This document shows, piece after piece, positions 36,223 through 45,880 of a DNA stretch of 64,000 nucleotides. The notes beneath the pieces are model-generated. The model did not search any database. It saw nothing but the letters and a program-made list of their open reading frames with translations, and had not been told where the DNA came from. A program made the translations under genes and the position numbers. This stretch comes from Arthrobacter sp. efr-133-TYG-118 (GTDB lineage Bacteria > Actinomycetota > Actinomycetes > Actinomycetales > Micrococcaceae), in the NCBI RefSeq assembly GCF_030209755.1, contig NZ_JARVRH010000010.1, positions 347,656-411,655 of the forward strand, read 5' to 3'. Each line of letters starts with the position of its first letter. The stretch's first letter is position 1.

Positions 36223-36888
36223 ATGGGGTGGGAATTGGATTACGGAATAGTTTCGCGGGACATCGCTCTGCTTGTACTGGAGTTTCTGAAGGTACTTGCT
36301 TGGCCAGGCGTGGTCCTGGCTGGCTTGTGGACTTTTCGGGATCAGATCAGACACATTCTCCATCGGGTAAAGGAAGCAGCTTTCGGCGGGGCAACGATCT
36401 CGTTCGCTGAAAATACCAGCGAATTGTCGGAGATGGTGGAGAGGATCCCCAACGAGCTGAAAAAGAAGGATGAAGGCTCCGTACCCCCGCCCTCCGTTGC
36501 CCATGAACCGGAAGAACCGGACTCGGAAACCACCGAACTTTTGGACGCTGCCAACGCGCAAATCATCAGTAGGTGGGCCGCTCTCACAAACGACACCTGG
36601 AAGTTGCATCAAACCGTTTTTATGGGATCGGGGGGGACATCAACATCCTATGCCCAACCAAAGACTCTCCTGCAGGCGGTGTCGGATTTCCAGCGCAACG
36701 GACTGATCAACAACGACACCCTGGAAGCGTTCCGATTCGCACAGAATCTCAAGACCAATCTTCTGCACGACACCAACGCGGCGACATTCGAGGCTTACCG
36801 ACAATTTCTCAGCACAATCGATCAACTTAGTGGCCACGTTCGGTCATGGATAAGCAAATGGACCTCGGTTGCGTCGCCTGACCGATGA
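36223..36888 (+). CDS. Membrane-anchored protein of unknown function
   Basis: The 221-residue protein has one N-terminal membrane helix at about residues 15-38 (LLVLEFLKVLAWPGVVLAGLW). An amphipathic, charged region follows (RDQIRHILHRVKEAAF), then a Pro/Glu-rich linker near 80-105 and a helical cytoplasmic domain. Proteins with this plan are common next to defence genes, but the family is not recognised. Confidence 0.6.
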   Translation: MGWELDYGIVSRDIALLVLEFLKVLAWPGVVLAGLWTFRDQIRHILHRVKEAAFGGATISFAENTSELSEMVERIPNELKKKDEGSVPPPSVAHEPEEPDSETTELLDAANAQIISRWAALTNDTWKLHQTVFMGSGGTSTSYAQPKTLLQAVSDFQRNGLINNDTLEAFRFAQNLKTNLLHDTNAATFEAYRQFLSTIDQLSGHVRSWISKWTSVASPDR

Positions 36889-37134
36889 GTTTTTCCGCCA
36901 AGGCGAGGCTCCTGAGCACAGGAAGCGGGATGGCCTCCGTAGCAACCTGGAGAAGGTGGGTTTCGTGCGGCTAATCGATCGTTAGAGGTGACTGGAAACA
37001 GATCGAAGCGGGCAAACGGCCTGGTTTTGCCACAGGTCGGCGCGACGGCCTGCCCCGAGTGGTCCACATCCGAAACTGGCAACAAGAATATTGGGTAGAG
37101 ACGGCACCGGCCGGAACCGTCCGTCTCACTTCGT

Positions 37135-37734
37135 TTATTTTTGACCGCCGAGCCAAAAGAGCGCGGTGTCGACGTCTCTCGCAGTCCATGCGTGCCGGTG
37201 CAGGTTTGCCGTGGAGCGCAGATCCTCCACCAGCTCCATGTAGCGTCCATACCTGCCACGTGCTGCCGAGAGTGAAAGACCCAAAGTCTCCAGGCCGGTT
37301 TGGGCCCGGTCATCGTATATCGCCATGCGCCCGGGAGCTGCAGCCAGCAGAAGCGCCGACGCGAGTGCATCTCCTGTCTTGAACCCGGGCAACGCGGCGA
37401 GTTCACGGCGTCCGGCGGAAGCGGCCTCAGGTACGGTCAGCGACTCGTCGTTGACTGCGGCCACGGCCTTCGCCGTCACTGCGCGGACGTCTTGTTCCGG
37501 CGTGGTCATCAATTCCCGGACCCAGGTCGTGTCCGCCCGGAGGCGCTTCCAGAACAGCAGGGCCCCGATATCGGCCTTGCCGATGCTGGCCGTCGTTCGG
37601 ATCCGGTCCGCGACTTCGATGAGGACCTCGTCGTACACCGGCGAAGTGCCTGATTGGTAGGCAGCATGGGAGCCGCGAAGCATTTCCCAATATCGCGGGT
37701 CGAGGACTTGGAATGTCCGGTCCGGCATATTCAT
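37135..37734 (-). CDS. Hypothetical protein with HhH-like segment
   Basis: The 199-residue protein begins MNMPDRTFQVLDPRYWEMLR; a longer frame extends 100 residues upstream but overlaps the divergent gene's control region and reads as non-coding. The middle (ELAALPGFKTGDALASALLL) resembles a helix-hairpin-helix of DNA glycosylase-like proteins, followed by MAIYDDRAQTGLETLG. I cannot name a family, and a DNA-related role is only a suggestion. Confidence 0.55.
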   Translation of the reverse strand: MNMPDRTFQVLDPRYWEMLRGSHAAYQSGTSPVYDEVLIEVADRIRTTASIGKADIGALLFWKRLRADTTWVRELMTTPEQDVRAVTAKAVAAVNDESLTVPEAASAGRRELAALPGFKTGDALASALLLAAAPGRMAIYDDRAQTGLETLGLSLSAARGRYGRYMELVEDLRSTANLHRHAWTARDVDTALFWLGGQK

Positions 37735-37884
37735 GGTTCGAGGATGCCACAAGCCGATCGTTTCCCCGGGCGGCGCGTGTCGGTTCCCGCAAAAAAATAT
37801 GCCCTTCAGCGTTGCCTGCACCGGGGAATACCATGGGGAAAAGGCCGCAGTACATACTGACTCCCACCCGTCCGGACACACATC

Positions 37885-38397
37885 ATGCCACGCAAACTCA
37901 TCGGGGACAGCAACAAGGGCAACGGGACCCCCGCTGCAATCGCACTTCGCCCCGGCCATCGGATCAGGGAAATCCGACAGGAGCTTCACCACCGGCACCC
38001 GGGCTCTGACGGATATCAGGTCATTGACGCTCACACTGCCCCGCTTTCGCCCTTCGCGAAGGCGTCTGTGGTGTCAGTGACTTCCGATCGCTACCAGGAA
38101 CGCCTCTACATCAGGTCCCGCAGCCACAACGCCAGTGAAAGACTCTCAGCGGTCCGCGATTCCATCGCGACATCACCTTATACGTGGGAAGACCTGGCAG
38201 CCGACGGCGTCAAAGAATGGGTGGAGGAATCCGTCGAGGATGATGTACTCCTGGCTGCCGCGGTCGAGTCCCTGGGAGAACTCGAACCCGCCGAACGCCC
38301 CTACTTGGGGAAGTTCACCGTGGAGAGGATCTACGAGATACTCACGAACGCCGAAGCGGCATACTGGCGCAGGATCTTCCCTGTCGGCCGCAGCTGA
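37885..38397 (+). CDS. Hypothetical protein
   Basis: The 170-residue protein is hydrophilic. The first 60 residues look beta-rich and the rest helical (TWEDLAADGVKEWVEESVED, PYLGKFTVERIYEIL). There is no recognised motif. It is divergent from the gene at 37135 and 206 bases before the helicase gene. Confidence 0.5.
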   Translation: MPRKLIGDSNKGNGTPAAIALRPGHRIREIRQELHHRHPGSDGYQVIDAHTAPLSPFAKASVVSVTSDRYQERLYIRSRSHNASERLSAVRDSIATSPYTWEDLAADGVKEWVEESVEDDVLLAAAVESLGELEPAERPYLGKFTVERIYEILTNAEAAYWRRIFPVGRS

Positions 38398-38603
38398 TAT
38401 TGACTCACCGTGCTTTCGCGAGCTCCGCATCGAGCCCCGGCGCATTTCTCATTCATCGTGCCGTATCTGAATCACACGGCCACGTGCTATTCCGTCTGGA
38501 ACCAGGCCCGGGATCATCTACCGGCCACCGATGGGCGTGTCGCTGCCGCTGATACCGTGGAATGACGACACATGGCTGGTTTTTGAGCTTTTTTGGGGGG
38601 AGC

Positions 38604-41267
38604 ATGACGGAGTGGAAGCCAGGCTGGTGGGCGAAAGCGTTCAGGGGCGCTGGGGCATGGGTGCTGTCGATAGGCGAGGGCCGTCTGCATGTCCGCGGAA
38701 TACCAGGAGCGGTCGACGTCGATGTCCAGGACATCCTTGGACTCCATGGTGATGAGGGTTCGAAGCAGATCGTCATCACTTTCGCCCACCGGACAGAAAC
38801 GGTGCTTACCGGGCTCTCTCACCGTGCGGTGCGTGAGATCGCGGTCGCATACCGTTCTGAGGTCGACGAGCGACGGCAGCTAGCTGCTCTCCTTTCAAAG
38901 GCGGAGGAAGAGGGAGAGGCTGCCCGCCTGTGGTGGGCCCGGGTCCGAGAAGTGATGGACCGACCCAGATGGGCGGACCAGGACTCGATCGCCGCGCTCG
39001 AGGGCTCCCGTCCTGATGTTGCTGTGTGGCTCGTTGCTGACAGCGATCCACGGCTCCGAGGGTTTCCCGAGGCCAAGCGCGAGGACCAGCGAGCCGCTGT
39101 CGACGCTTGTCGTACCACTGACTTACCAAGGTGGGCTGCCCAGAGAAACGAGGCGTTCCTGGAGTGGGAGAAGAACGATCTGGCGGACTTCTTCAGCACG
39201 GTGGAGAAGTCGCCGTTGACGGAAGAACAGACCAGAGCCACCGTCTGCTTCGACAACCGGGTGCGCGTGATCGCGGCCGCCGGCTCCGGAAAGACCTCGA
39301 CGATGGTGGCGCGTGCTGGCTATGCGATCCGGCGCGGCATCGCACAGCCGGTTGAGATCCTGGCTCTCGCGTTCAATAAGAAGGCAGCCGGTGAACTCTC
39401 GGACCGCTTCATCGCCCGACTCGGCGATGACGGTGCCGGGGTGGCGTCGAGCACGTTCCATGCCTTCGGGCTGCGCATCATCGGTGAGGTCAGCGGCCGC
39501 AAGCCCTCCATTCCGGATGACCTCCCCCGGGACAACGGGATCGGACGGCTCGCGGCGATCGTGGATGTCCTCCGCGACCGGGATCAGGCCTTCCGGCGGG
39601 ACTGGGACCTTTTCCGGCTCGTGTTCGGCAGGCAGCTGCCGGACCTCGGGGATGAAGCTGATCCTGAGAAGTCAGACCGGAACACCGGTACCAACGGTTT
39701 TGGAACTCTCGCCGGGGAGGTAGTGAAGAGCCAGGAAGAGGTCATGATCGCCAACTGGCTCTTCCTGAACGGCGTCCGGTACGAGTACGAGCGGCCGTAT
39801 GCTCACGACGTCGCAGACGCGCACCACCGGCAATACCAGCCCGACTTCTACTACCCGGACATCGACGTCTGGCATGAGCACTGGGCACTAGGCCCGGACG
39901 GGACTCCGCCGCCGCACTTCGACGGGTATGCCGAGAGCATGGAGTGGCGGCGTCAGACCCACACCCGCTACGGCACCGGGCTGATCGAGACGACCTCGGC
40001 GACCATTCGGGACGGGTCCGGATTCGAACACCTCGAGAAGGAGCTCCGCCGACACGGAATCCAACTTGTGGAAGACCCGTACCTGGAGGCGGTCGGCGAG
40101 CCGCCGATCAGCGACCAGGCGATGGTCGCATTGATGCGGTCGTTCATGTCACATGCGAAGGGCAACCGCCTCACTCCGGAGGAGCTGGCGCAGCGGGCCG
40201 GCCGGACCTTGCGGGCCAGACTCTTCACGCAGCTATACGGCGTCATCCTCGCCGAATGGGATCATCAGCTCCGCGCGGCGGGCCAGATTGATTTCGAGGA
40301 CATGCTGAATCTCGCTGTAGATCATGTCGAGTCGGACCGGTGGGAGAGTCCCTACCGGCTCGTCATGGTCGACGAGATGCAGGACACCAGCACGGCCCGT
40401 GCGGCTCTCGTCCGGGCGCTGCTGAAGACTCCCGGAACCTACCTATACGCGGTGGGTGATGACTGGCAGTCAATCAACCGCTTCGCCGGCTCGGACCTGA
40501 GCGTGATGACGCACTTTGACGACTGGTTCGGCACAGGATCGACGATCTGGCTTGACCGCACTTTCCGGTCCCCGCAGTCCCTATGCGACATCGCCGGCGG
40601 GTTTGTGATGAAGAACCCCGTTCAGATTTCCAAGAATGTCCGGTCCTCTAGACCGGACACGGACGAGACCGTGCTCGCGGTCAGCGTACGGGAACGCAGT
40701 CAGTACAGCTCAGTCGTCCGGCAACACCTCATGGGCATCGACGAGCAACTCACCTCGCTCGCGAAAGTTCTGCTGCTTGGCCGGTATGCGCGCTCAAAGG
40801 ACGATGTCACCTCCGTACTGGATGCCCGTTACGCCAACTTGACCGTCGAGTTCAACACCGTGCATGCCTCGAAAGGAAAGGAAGCCGACTACGTCGTTGT
40901 CCTCGGCCTTGAGAAGCGTGGCTTCCCCAGCGCCATCGAGGATGATCCGCTCCTGCAATTGGCCATGGCCGAGCCCGATCCCTACCCGCATGCTGAGGAA
41001 CGACGCCTGTTCTACGTCGCCTTGACCCGTGCCAAGCGCTCAGCTCTCCTGGTCACCCGCGCTGGTGGGGAATCGGCATTCCTCCTTGAACTGGTCAGAG
41101 ACCAGGTCGTCAAGATCCGATCCGCCAAAGGCGACGATATTACCCCGGTGGTCTGCCCGAAATGCAGGAAGCGCACCATGAAGGAACGAGAAGGGCGATA
41201 CGGGCAGTTCTTCGGCTGCACCGGGTACCCGATTTGCAACGGAACGATGAAGCTCACCGAATCCTAG
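38604..41267 (+). CDS. UvrD/helicase IV-like SF1 helicase with nuclease-like insertion and zinc ribbon
   Basis: The 887-residue protein starts at ATG after GGGGGGAG. Helicase motifs are intact: Walker A AAGSGKTS near 226, DEMQDTS near 590, GDDWQSINRFAGSD near 624, VHASKGKEADYVVV near 754 and FYVALTRAK near 803. Between the first two motifs lies an insertion with ERPYAHDV, YQPDFYYPDIDV and HEHWAL (about 395-435) that resembles a PD-(D/E)xK fold. The C-terminus is a topoisomerase-type zinc ribbon (CPKCRKR, then FFGCTGYPICNG). It probably unwinds or processes DNA ends in repair or defence. It is monocistronic within the island. Confidence 0.88.
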   Translation: MTEWKPGWWAKAFRGAGAWVLSIGEGRLHVRGIPGAVDVDVQDILGLHGDEGSKQIVITFAHRTETVLTGLSHRAVREIAVAYRSEVDERRQLAALLSKAEEEGEAARLWWARVREVMDRPRWADQDSIAALEGSRPDVAVWLVADSDPRLRGFPEAKREDQRAAVDACRTTDLPRWAAQRNEAFLEWEKNDLADFFSTVEKSPLTEEQTRATVCFDNRVRVIAAAGSGKTSTMVARAGYAIRRGIAQPVEILALAFNKKAAGELSDRFIARLGDDGAGVASSTFHAFGLRIIGEVSGRKPSIPDDLPRDNGIGRLAAIVDVLRDRDQAFRRDWDLFRLVFGRQLPDLGDEADPEKSDRNTGTNGFGTLAGEVVKSQEEVMIANWLFLNGVRYEYERPYAHDVADAHHRQYQPDFYYPDIDVWHEHWALGPDGTPPPHFDGYAESMEWRRQTHTRYGTGLIETTSATIRDGSGFEHLEKELRRHGIQLVEDPYLEAVGEPPISDQAMVALMRSFMSHAKGNRLTPEELAQRAGRTLRARLFTQLYGVILAEWDHQLRAAGQIDFEDMLNLAVDHVESDRWESPYRLVMVDEMQDTSTARAALVRALLKTPGTYLYAVGDDWQSINRFAGSDLSVMTHFDDWFGTGSTIWLDRTFRSPQSLCDIAGGFVMKNPVQISKNVRSSRPDTDETVLAVSVRERSQYSSVVRQHLMGIDEQLTSLAKVLLLGRYARSKDDVTSVLDARYANLTVEFNTVHASKGKEADYVVVLGLEKRGFPSAIEDDPLLQLAMAEPDPYPHAEERRLFYVALTRAKRSALLVTRAGGESAFLLELVRDQVVKIRSAKGDDITPVVCPKCRKRTMKEREGRYGQFFGCTGYPICNGTMKLTES

Positions 41268-41414
41268 GGGCCGGGACAAGACCCCCAAAGGGGAAACCGA
41301 GATACTCGCCCGGGCCGACGAGCTCAACAAGTGTGGCAGTGCTTCTCGCCGAGTTCTAGTAGACGGCGAGCAAGATTTGGCCCACCGTACGGAACGCAGA
41401 CCGATCAACTGCAC

Positions 41415-41651
41415 CTACGCGGCACTCCGAACGTCATCGTCGATCTGCGCCTGATCCTTATCCGTGACCCTGACGGTGATGGGCTGATCCGCTGCCTGAG
41501 TGAAGAAACCGAGCAGCTGCATGACCTGAACATCAGAAGGCGGCGGGGCCTCAGCCACGGTCCGAGTACACCACTCTGCGAACGACTCGCCAGTGCTCGC
41601 AACACGTACGTCGCGCAGCAATGCGGCCCTCTCGTTCGCTTTCGAAATCAT
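41415..41651 (-). CDS. Small protein downstream of the serine recombinase
   Basis: The 78-residue protein (MISKANERAALLRDVRVAST, then ITVRVTDKDQAQIDDDVRSA) follows the recombinase on the same strand. It has its own leaderless-type promoter, with TACGAT 7 bases before the ATG. It could be a recombination directionality or antitoxin-like factor; no motif supports either. Confidence 0.5.
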   Translation of the reverse strand: MISKANERAALLRDVRVASTGESFAEWCTRTVAEAPPPSDVQVMQLLGFFTQAADQPITVRVTDKDQAQIDDDVRSAA

Positions 41652-41658
41652 GATTCGA

Positions 41659-41664
41659 ATCGTA
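41659..41664 (-). promoter_or_regulatory. Probable -10 box of a leaderless promoter
   Basis: TACGAT on the minus strand is 7 bases before the ATG at 41651, with no ribosome site between. ATTCGAAT-type palindromes (41653-41660 and 41673-41680) overlap it and may bind a regulator. Confidence 0.5.
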
Positions 41665-41714
41665 TGCGATAGACCATTCGAATGGCAAGCGAATAGAGGC
41701 CCTTACGCGAGTCG

Positions 41715-43241
41715 TCAGCGCCAGTCCATGACGACTCGATCAGGGTCCACGCCGCGGACACCCCTCTTCGCCGCTCTCATGATCTTGGGAGTGGCCACCG
41801 TGCGGATCACATGGCGGCACCAGTCAAGATCTCCCGCCTCCTCGCGCTCAGACCAGATCTCTCGGACGCGGCCAGAGCGTGCCAGATCCAGAACCACAGG
41901 ATCAACATCGGCCAAAAGCAGCAGCTTCGCCTCGGCAGCATCGATCTTCGGCTGCACGATGTCCTCCTGCTTCGTGAGGTAGCTAAGGTCCCGACGGCGC
42001 TCGGCCTCGACATGCACCTGCTTGAGCCACTCTTGGTGACCCTCGATCTCTTTCAGCAGCTCCTGACGCTCGGAGTCGACGTCCCTGTCCTGCTGTCCAA
42101 TGCGAGCCATGAAATCGGGACGCTCGATCCACGCGAGCACGAGTTCGATCACGATCGCATCGAGGTGCGTCTCCTTCATCGCGACATGGAAGCCGGTCCT
42201 GCCGGGCACGCCGACGCAGAGATACGTGTTGTAGTGCTGGCGGGGGAGGAGATTGCCTTCCTCGTCGACCCGCTGCCGGCCCTTGTTCTGCTTGCCGATT
42301 CGAGCGCCTGCTCCGCACACGCCGCAGACTGCAATTCCCGAGAGCAGGTGCTTCGCTGGCCAGACGTTCGTCCGCTTCCTCCACTCCGGGTTCATGATCA
42401 CCTGCAGCTTCCGCCACGCCGTCGGATCGATGAGCGGCTTCCAGATCGCACCGCCGAGGATCTCCCCCTGGTGCTGCCGCAGCCCTGCGTAGGCAGGCGT
42501 CCCCAGCATCTGCTTGATCGCGACGGCTGTCCAACCCAGGTTCTGGCGCTGCTCCCGGTACGCTATTCTGCGCGGCGGGATGCTGCGGCTGTTGAAATCC
42601 TTGGCGATCATGTAGAAAGTTTCACCGGCCAGCACTCGCCGCGCAGCTTCTTTGACTATTGCGGCCTGTTCAGGATGGGGGATGACCTCGATCAGCTTTC
42701 GCGTCTCCTGGTCGTAAATCCGCTGGTACCCGTAGATCTGCTTGCCGTGAGGCCGGCCCTTCTCGGCGTTCGCACGGACATCACGGAGCAGACGCTCGGA
42801 GGTCTTGTCACTTTCGTACTCAGCATCGGAGGCGTCCTCGCGCAGGCTTCGGCGATCGCGGGCATTGTTCGGGTCATAGACGCGGCCATGGGTGAGGACC
42901 CAAATCTTGACATGCCGCTCCATGCACAGGTCAATGAGCTCAAGCCACTCGCTCGTGCGCCTCGATCCTCGGGAAGACTCCCATATGCCCAGCAGGTCAG
43001 CCCCGAAGGTCCCGGCCTTGAGGTCGGCCATGAGCTCGAGGAAGCCCTCACGGGTCTTGCGGGCGTAACGGCTTGCGCTGCGATTGTCGTCCCGATATGG
43101 CACCGGGTGTAACCGCCAGTTCCGCGCCCGGCACTCGCGCCCCATCTCGTCGTGCTGCTGGTCCGGGCTCTTGCCGATGCCCGAGCGGTCCTGGGACACA
43201 CGCAGGTACTCCCTGACGGTGACGTTCGCGAGGTCGATCAT
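41715..43241 (-). CDS. Large serine recombinase
   Basis: The 508-residue protein has the resolvase catalytic domain at about residues 8-150, with the nucleophile Ser in YLRVSQDRSG. A recombinase DNA-binding domain follows at about 165-280 (KQIYGYQRIYDQETRKLIEV). A zinc ribbon starts with CGVCGAG near 305 and its second pair is less clear (Cys near 342). A coiled coil lies at about 400-450. Such enzymes insert phages or elements into specific att sites. It bounds the defence island on the right, while the tyrosine integrase bounds it on the left. Confidence 0.9.
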   Translation of the reverse strand: MIDLANVTVREYLRVSQDRSGIGKSPDQQHDEMGRECRARNWRLHPVPYRDDNRSASRYARKTREGFLELMADLKAGTFGADLLGIWESSRGSRRTSEWLELIDLCMERHVKIWVLTHGRVYDPNNARDRRSLREDASDAEYESDKTSERLLRDVRANAEKGRPHGKQIYGYQRIYDQETRKLIEVIPHPEQAAIVKEAARRVLAGETFYMIAKDFNSRSIPPRRIAYREQRQNLGWTAVAIKQMLGTPAYAGLRQHQGEILGGAIWKPLIDPTAWRKLQVIMNPEWRKRTNVWPAKHLLSGIAVCGVCGAGARIGKQNKGRQRVDEEGNLLPRQHYNTYLCVGVPGRTGFHVAMKETHLDAIVIELVLAWIERPDFMARIGQQDRDVDSERQELLKEIEGHQEWLKQVHVEAERRRDLSYLTKQEDIVQPKIDAAEAKLLLLADVDPVVLDLARSGRVREIWSEREEAGDLDWCRHVIRTVATPKIMRAAKRGVRGVDPDRVVMDWR

Positions 43242-44008
43242 GGACCCATCTTCTCATTCATCTTTGTCCCACAGAACCATGTGAGGTGACACACGCCTCG
43301 GTGTGACTACGAGAACTCCGTGGTACAAAAGTTGATATACGAGGTAGGTACCAAAATCCCCGGAATTACACGGGTTATGGTCAATTCTTGGATGTCTTTG
43401 TGGCACACAGCGAACCATCTCATTAGTAACGTTGGTGCCTTTTTTTACCGCCGTGGCGTGCGTCAGGGAATGCGAAGTGGGGGAGTGGAACGGCATCACC
43501 GATCCCGCGGTTTCGATCTTGTGGGCGGCCTCGACGTCCTCCTGCAGCACACGACTGCCAAGGGACCGCGGACGCCGCCGATTGCGGTTCCTCCACCGGG
43601 AGGCCCGCGATGATGGCCAGGCCGTGCTTGGTCCGGCCCCGGCTTGTGAAGACGTCCTCCAACGAGCGTCGTGGGAGATGGCGAACAACCACCCAGCAGC
43701 AACCGGGTCTCCCCAGGTGACAGACTTATGACCGTCGGCACCGGAACTTCATTCGGGTAGAGAAAAAGCCCGCCGGCGCCACTGTCCTACGGACGTTCTC
43801 AGTCTCGTCGACGAGGGACCCTGTCCTCTCCTTCTCTACCCATAGGGTAGTTCCACTTCGCATTTGGACGATGAATGACTTGTGCGGCGACGAGGCGTAG
43901 CATCGATTTACATCCACGAGGAAGCCAGGACCCCAGATCTCGACGAAGCGGCTGCTGCGGGCCCATATATTGCGTTGCGGCGTGTCTCGATGACGGAAGG
44001 TCCGATCA
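43242..44008. other. Long intergenic region between recombinase and AraC gene
   Basis: No credible gene is seen. GGGTAGAGAA (43755-43764) and TTCTCTACCC (43832-43841) are perfect 10-bp inverted copies 67 bases apart and could bound a control element or an insertion scar. The attP/attL of the serine recombinase may lie near 43242-43420 but cannot be defined from one sequence. Confidence 0.4.
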
Positions 44009-44971
44009 ATGACTGTTATCAATCAAATCGAGCACAGGATCACGTCCGGTGATCTTATTGCTGCGCTCGCCACGCTGGCGCCGCGGGTCGGTGGCAACGA
44101 CGGCGGATGGCCAGGACTGACTATCTATCGATTCACCGAACCGATGGAGCCGCAGTGGGAAGAAATCCAGTCACTATCTCTGGGCATCGTCGCGCAGGGA
44201 CGCAAGGCAGTGACCGTCGAGGGTAAGCGCTACGTGTACGACCCGTTCAATTACCTTGTGCTAAGCAGTAATCTGCATTTTCAAGCAGAGATTCTCGAGG
44301 CGTCTGCACGTCTGCCCTTCCTGTCGTTCGTTCTGCAGATCGACCCAGCGCTCGTCCGCAAGGTGTCGACGGATATGCTCGAGCGTCGAGTCGCGTCGTT
44401 CCCGCCGGTACGCTTCGACGCAGAACGCGACAAGTGCGTGGTATCGGCACTAGACCAGGACCTCATGGGCACGGTGCTGCGTTTCTTGCAATCGCTGTCG
44501 GCGGGACCTGATCGCCGCGTGCTGGCTCCGCTATACATGCAGGAAATGGTGTATCGCGTCCTGCAGAGGGAGCAATTCTCGCGAATGTTGCATATCGCCG
44601 CACAGCAGGCGGCGGGCAATCCGGTCGCGGCTGCGTTGACCTACATCCGCGCCCATCTCGGCGAACCGATGACTGTCACGGATATGGCTGAGCAGGTGAG
44701 TCTGAGCCCGTCGGCATTTTCGCATCTGTTCCGCGAGGTGACAGGCCGGTCGCCGTACCAGTTCGTGAAGGAGATTCGCCTCGACCGCGCACGCGAACTG
44801 CTCGTTGACGGTCGACTCGCTGTCACCGAGGTGTCGCGTGCGGTGGGCTACTCCAGCGTTTCCCACTTCATCAAGGAATTCCGGGGGCGATTCGGGGTAA
44901 CGCCCAGAGCCTATACAGATGCACAGGCCCTGGGCGAGGAAATGCGGGCGATTCGCTCAGACGCGAGCTGA
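44009..44971 (+). CDS. AraC-family transcriptional regulator
   Basis: The 320-residue protein starts after GGAAGG. Residues ~20-185 form the AraC_N cupin-like sensor domain (SLGIVAQGRKAVTVEGKRYV, FNYLVLSSNLHFQAEI). Residues ~210-310 form the two helix-turn-helix motifs (MTVTDMAEQVSLSPSAFSHL, AVTEVSRAVGYSSVSHFIKE). It resembles YqhC-type regulators of aldehyde response. It is probably the activator of the adjacent DJ-1 and monooxygenase genes. Its end overlaps the convergent DJ-1 gene by 15 bases. Confidence 0.9.
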   Translation: MTVINQIEHRITSGDLIAALATLAPRVGGNDGGWPGLTIYRFTEPMEPQWEEIQSLSLGIVAQGRKAVTVEGKRYVYDPFNYLVLSSNLHFQAEILEASARLPFLSFVLQIDPALVRKVSTDMLERRVASFPPVRFDAERDKCVVSALDQDLMGTVLRFLQSLSAGPDRRVLAPLYMQEMVYRVLQREQFSRMLHIAAQQAAGNPVAAALTYIRAHLGEPMTVTDMAEQVSLSPSAFSHLFREVTGRSPYQFVKEIRLDRARELLVDGRLAVTEVSRAVGYSSVSHFIKEFRGRFGVTPRAYTDAQALGEEMRAIRSDAS

Positions 44972-45673
44972 GAGCAGCGCCGCAACCAGTGACTCCGCCA
45001 ACGGCCTCGATGATGCTGGATTCTGACCGGTGTAGAGGTTGCCGTCCACGGAGACATGCTCCTGCCATGGCGAGCCGCTCTCTTCGAACACGCCTCCGCT
45101 CTCAATGAGCCGGTTCTGTAGTAGCCACGGCGCCTTGTCTGCGAACCCCACCTGAGATTCCTCGGCGTTACTGAATCCCGTGACACGGCGGCCTTTGAAC
45201 AGCCATGATCCGTCTCCGTTGCGGGCCGGCAACAGCGCTGCCGGTCCATGGCACACCGCGGCGACGGGTTTACTCTGCGCAACGAATTCGCCGATGAGTG
45301 CGCCGAAAGTATCCGACACTGCAAGGTCTTCCATGGGCCCATGCCCCCCTGGGACGAAGACCAGGTCGAAGTCCTCCGCGCGGACACCATTCAGATCGGT
45401 TGGCACCGAAAGGATCTCGGCAATGCCGTCGAGGTAGGAACGAAATCGATCTCCGGGTTCGGTTGTGCCGCCGTTCATTTCCGGCGAAAACCCGGCCTCG
45501 TCTGCTGCCGGGCGGACGCCGCCCGGAGTAGCGATCGTGATCTCGAACCCGGCGTCGGTGAACACTTCGTGCGGGACAGCCAACTCTTCGGGCCAGTATC
45601 CACAGGGGTGCACAGTGCCGTCGGCCAGTGTCCAACTATCTGATCCGGTCACGGCAAAAAGTATGCGGGACAT
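44957..45673 (-). CDS. DJ-1/PfpI-family protein (Hsp31-like)
   Basis: The 238-residue protein starts at ATG after GGAGGATCA. It has the class I amidotransferase-like fold with the nucleophile elbow AVCHGPAALL (Cys141-His142), an upstream acidic residue in YWPEEL (Glu29/30) and the PGGHGPMEDL motif. Hsp31-like members act as glyoxalases, deglycases or chaperones; which applies here is not evident. Its promoter must lie in the first copy of the 187-bp repeat. Confidence 0.88.
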   Translation of the reverse strand: MSRILFAVTGSDSWTLADGTVHPCGYWPEELAVPHEVFTDAGFEITIATPGGVRPAADEAGFSPEMNGGTTEPGDRFRSYLDGIAEILSVPTDLNGVRAEDFDLVFVPGGHGPMEDLAVSDTFGALIGEFVAQSKPVAAVCHGPAALLPARNGDGSWLFKGRRVTGFSNAEESQVGFADKAPWLLQNRLIESGGVFEESGSPWQEHVSVDGNLYTGQNPASSRPLAESLVAALLSARV

Positions 45674-45693
45674 TGATGATCCTCCATCGTGTA

Positions 45694-45880
45694 GGTGACA
45701 ACGCGGCCGAAGGCCGCGCAACCCCACGTTAAGTCCGAGACGGTTGAGATAGTCGCTACTGAGTTCGATTCCGATACAAGTCCGTCGGTCTGCGATATCG
45801 GTATTTCAGAGTCGCTCGGAATGGGCACAGAGTGAGTCGGAACGCAGTACCGCTGCGGTTTCGGGTGGGGTTTGCTTGAG
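45694..45880. repeat. 187-bp direct repeat, copy 1
   Basis: This segment is nearly identical (about 10 differences) to 46365-46553 in the same orientation. It starts GGTGACAACGCGGCCGAAGG and ends GGGTGGGGTTTGCTT. It contains the hairpin GCGGCC-GAA-GGCCGC and the CCGATA...TATCGG dyad. Copy 1 is immediately upstream of the minus-strand DJ-1 gene. Confidence 0.9.

Noticed and set aside
43755..43841. 10-bp inverted repeats around a 67-base spacer, as a possible insertion-sequence remnant or MITE
   Set aside because: No flanking target duplication or transposase fragment could be made out, so only the repeat is reported.
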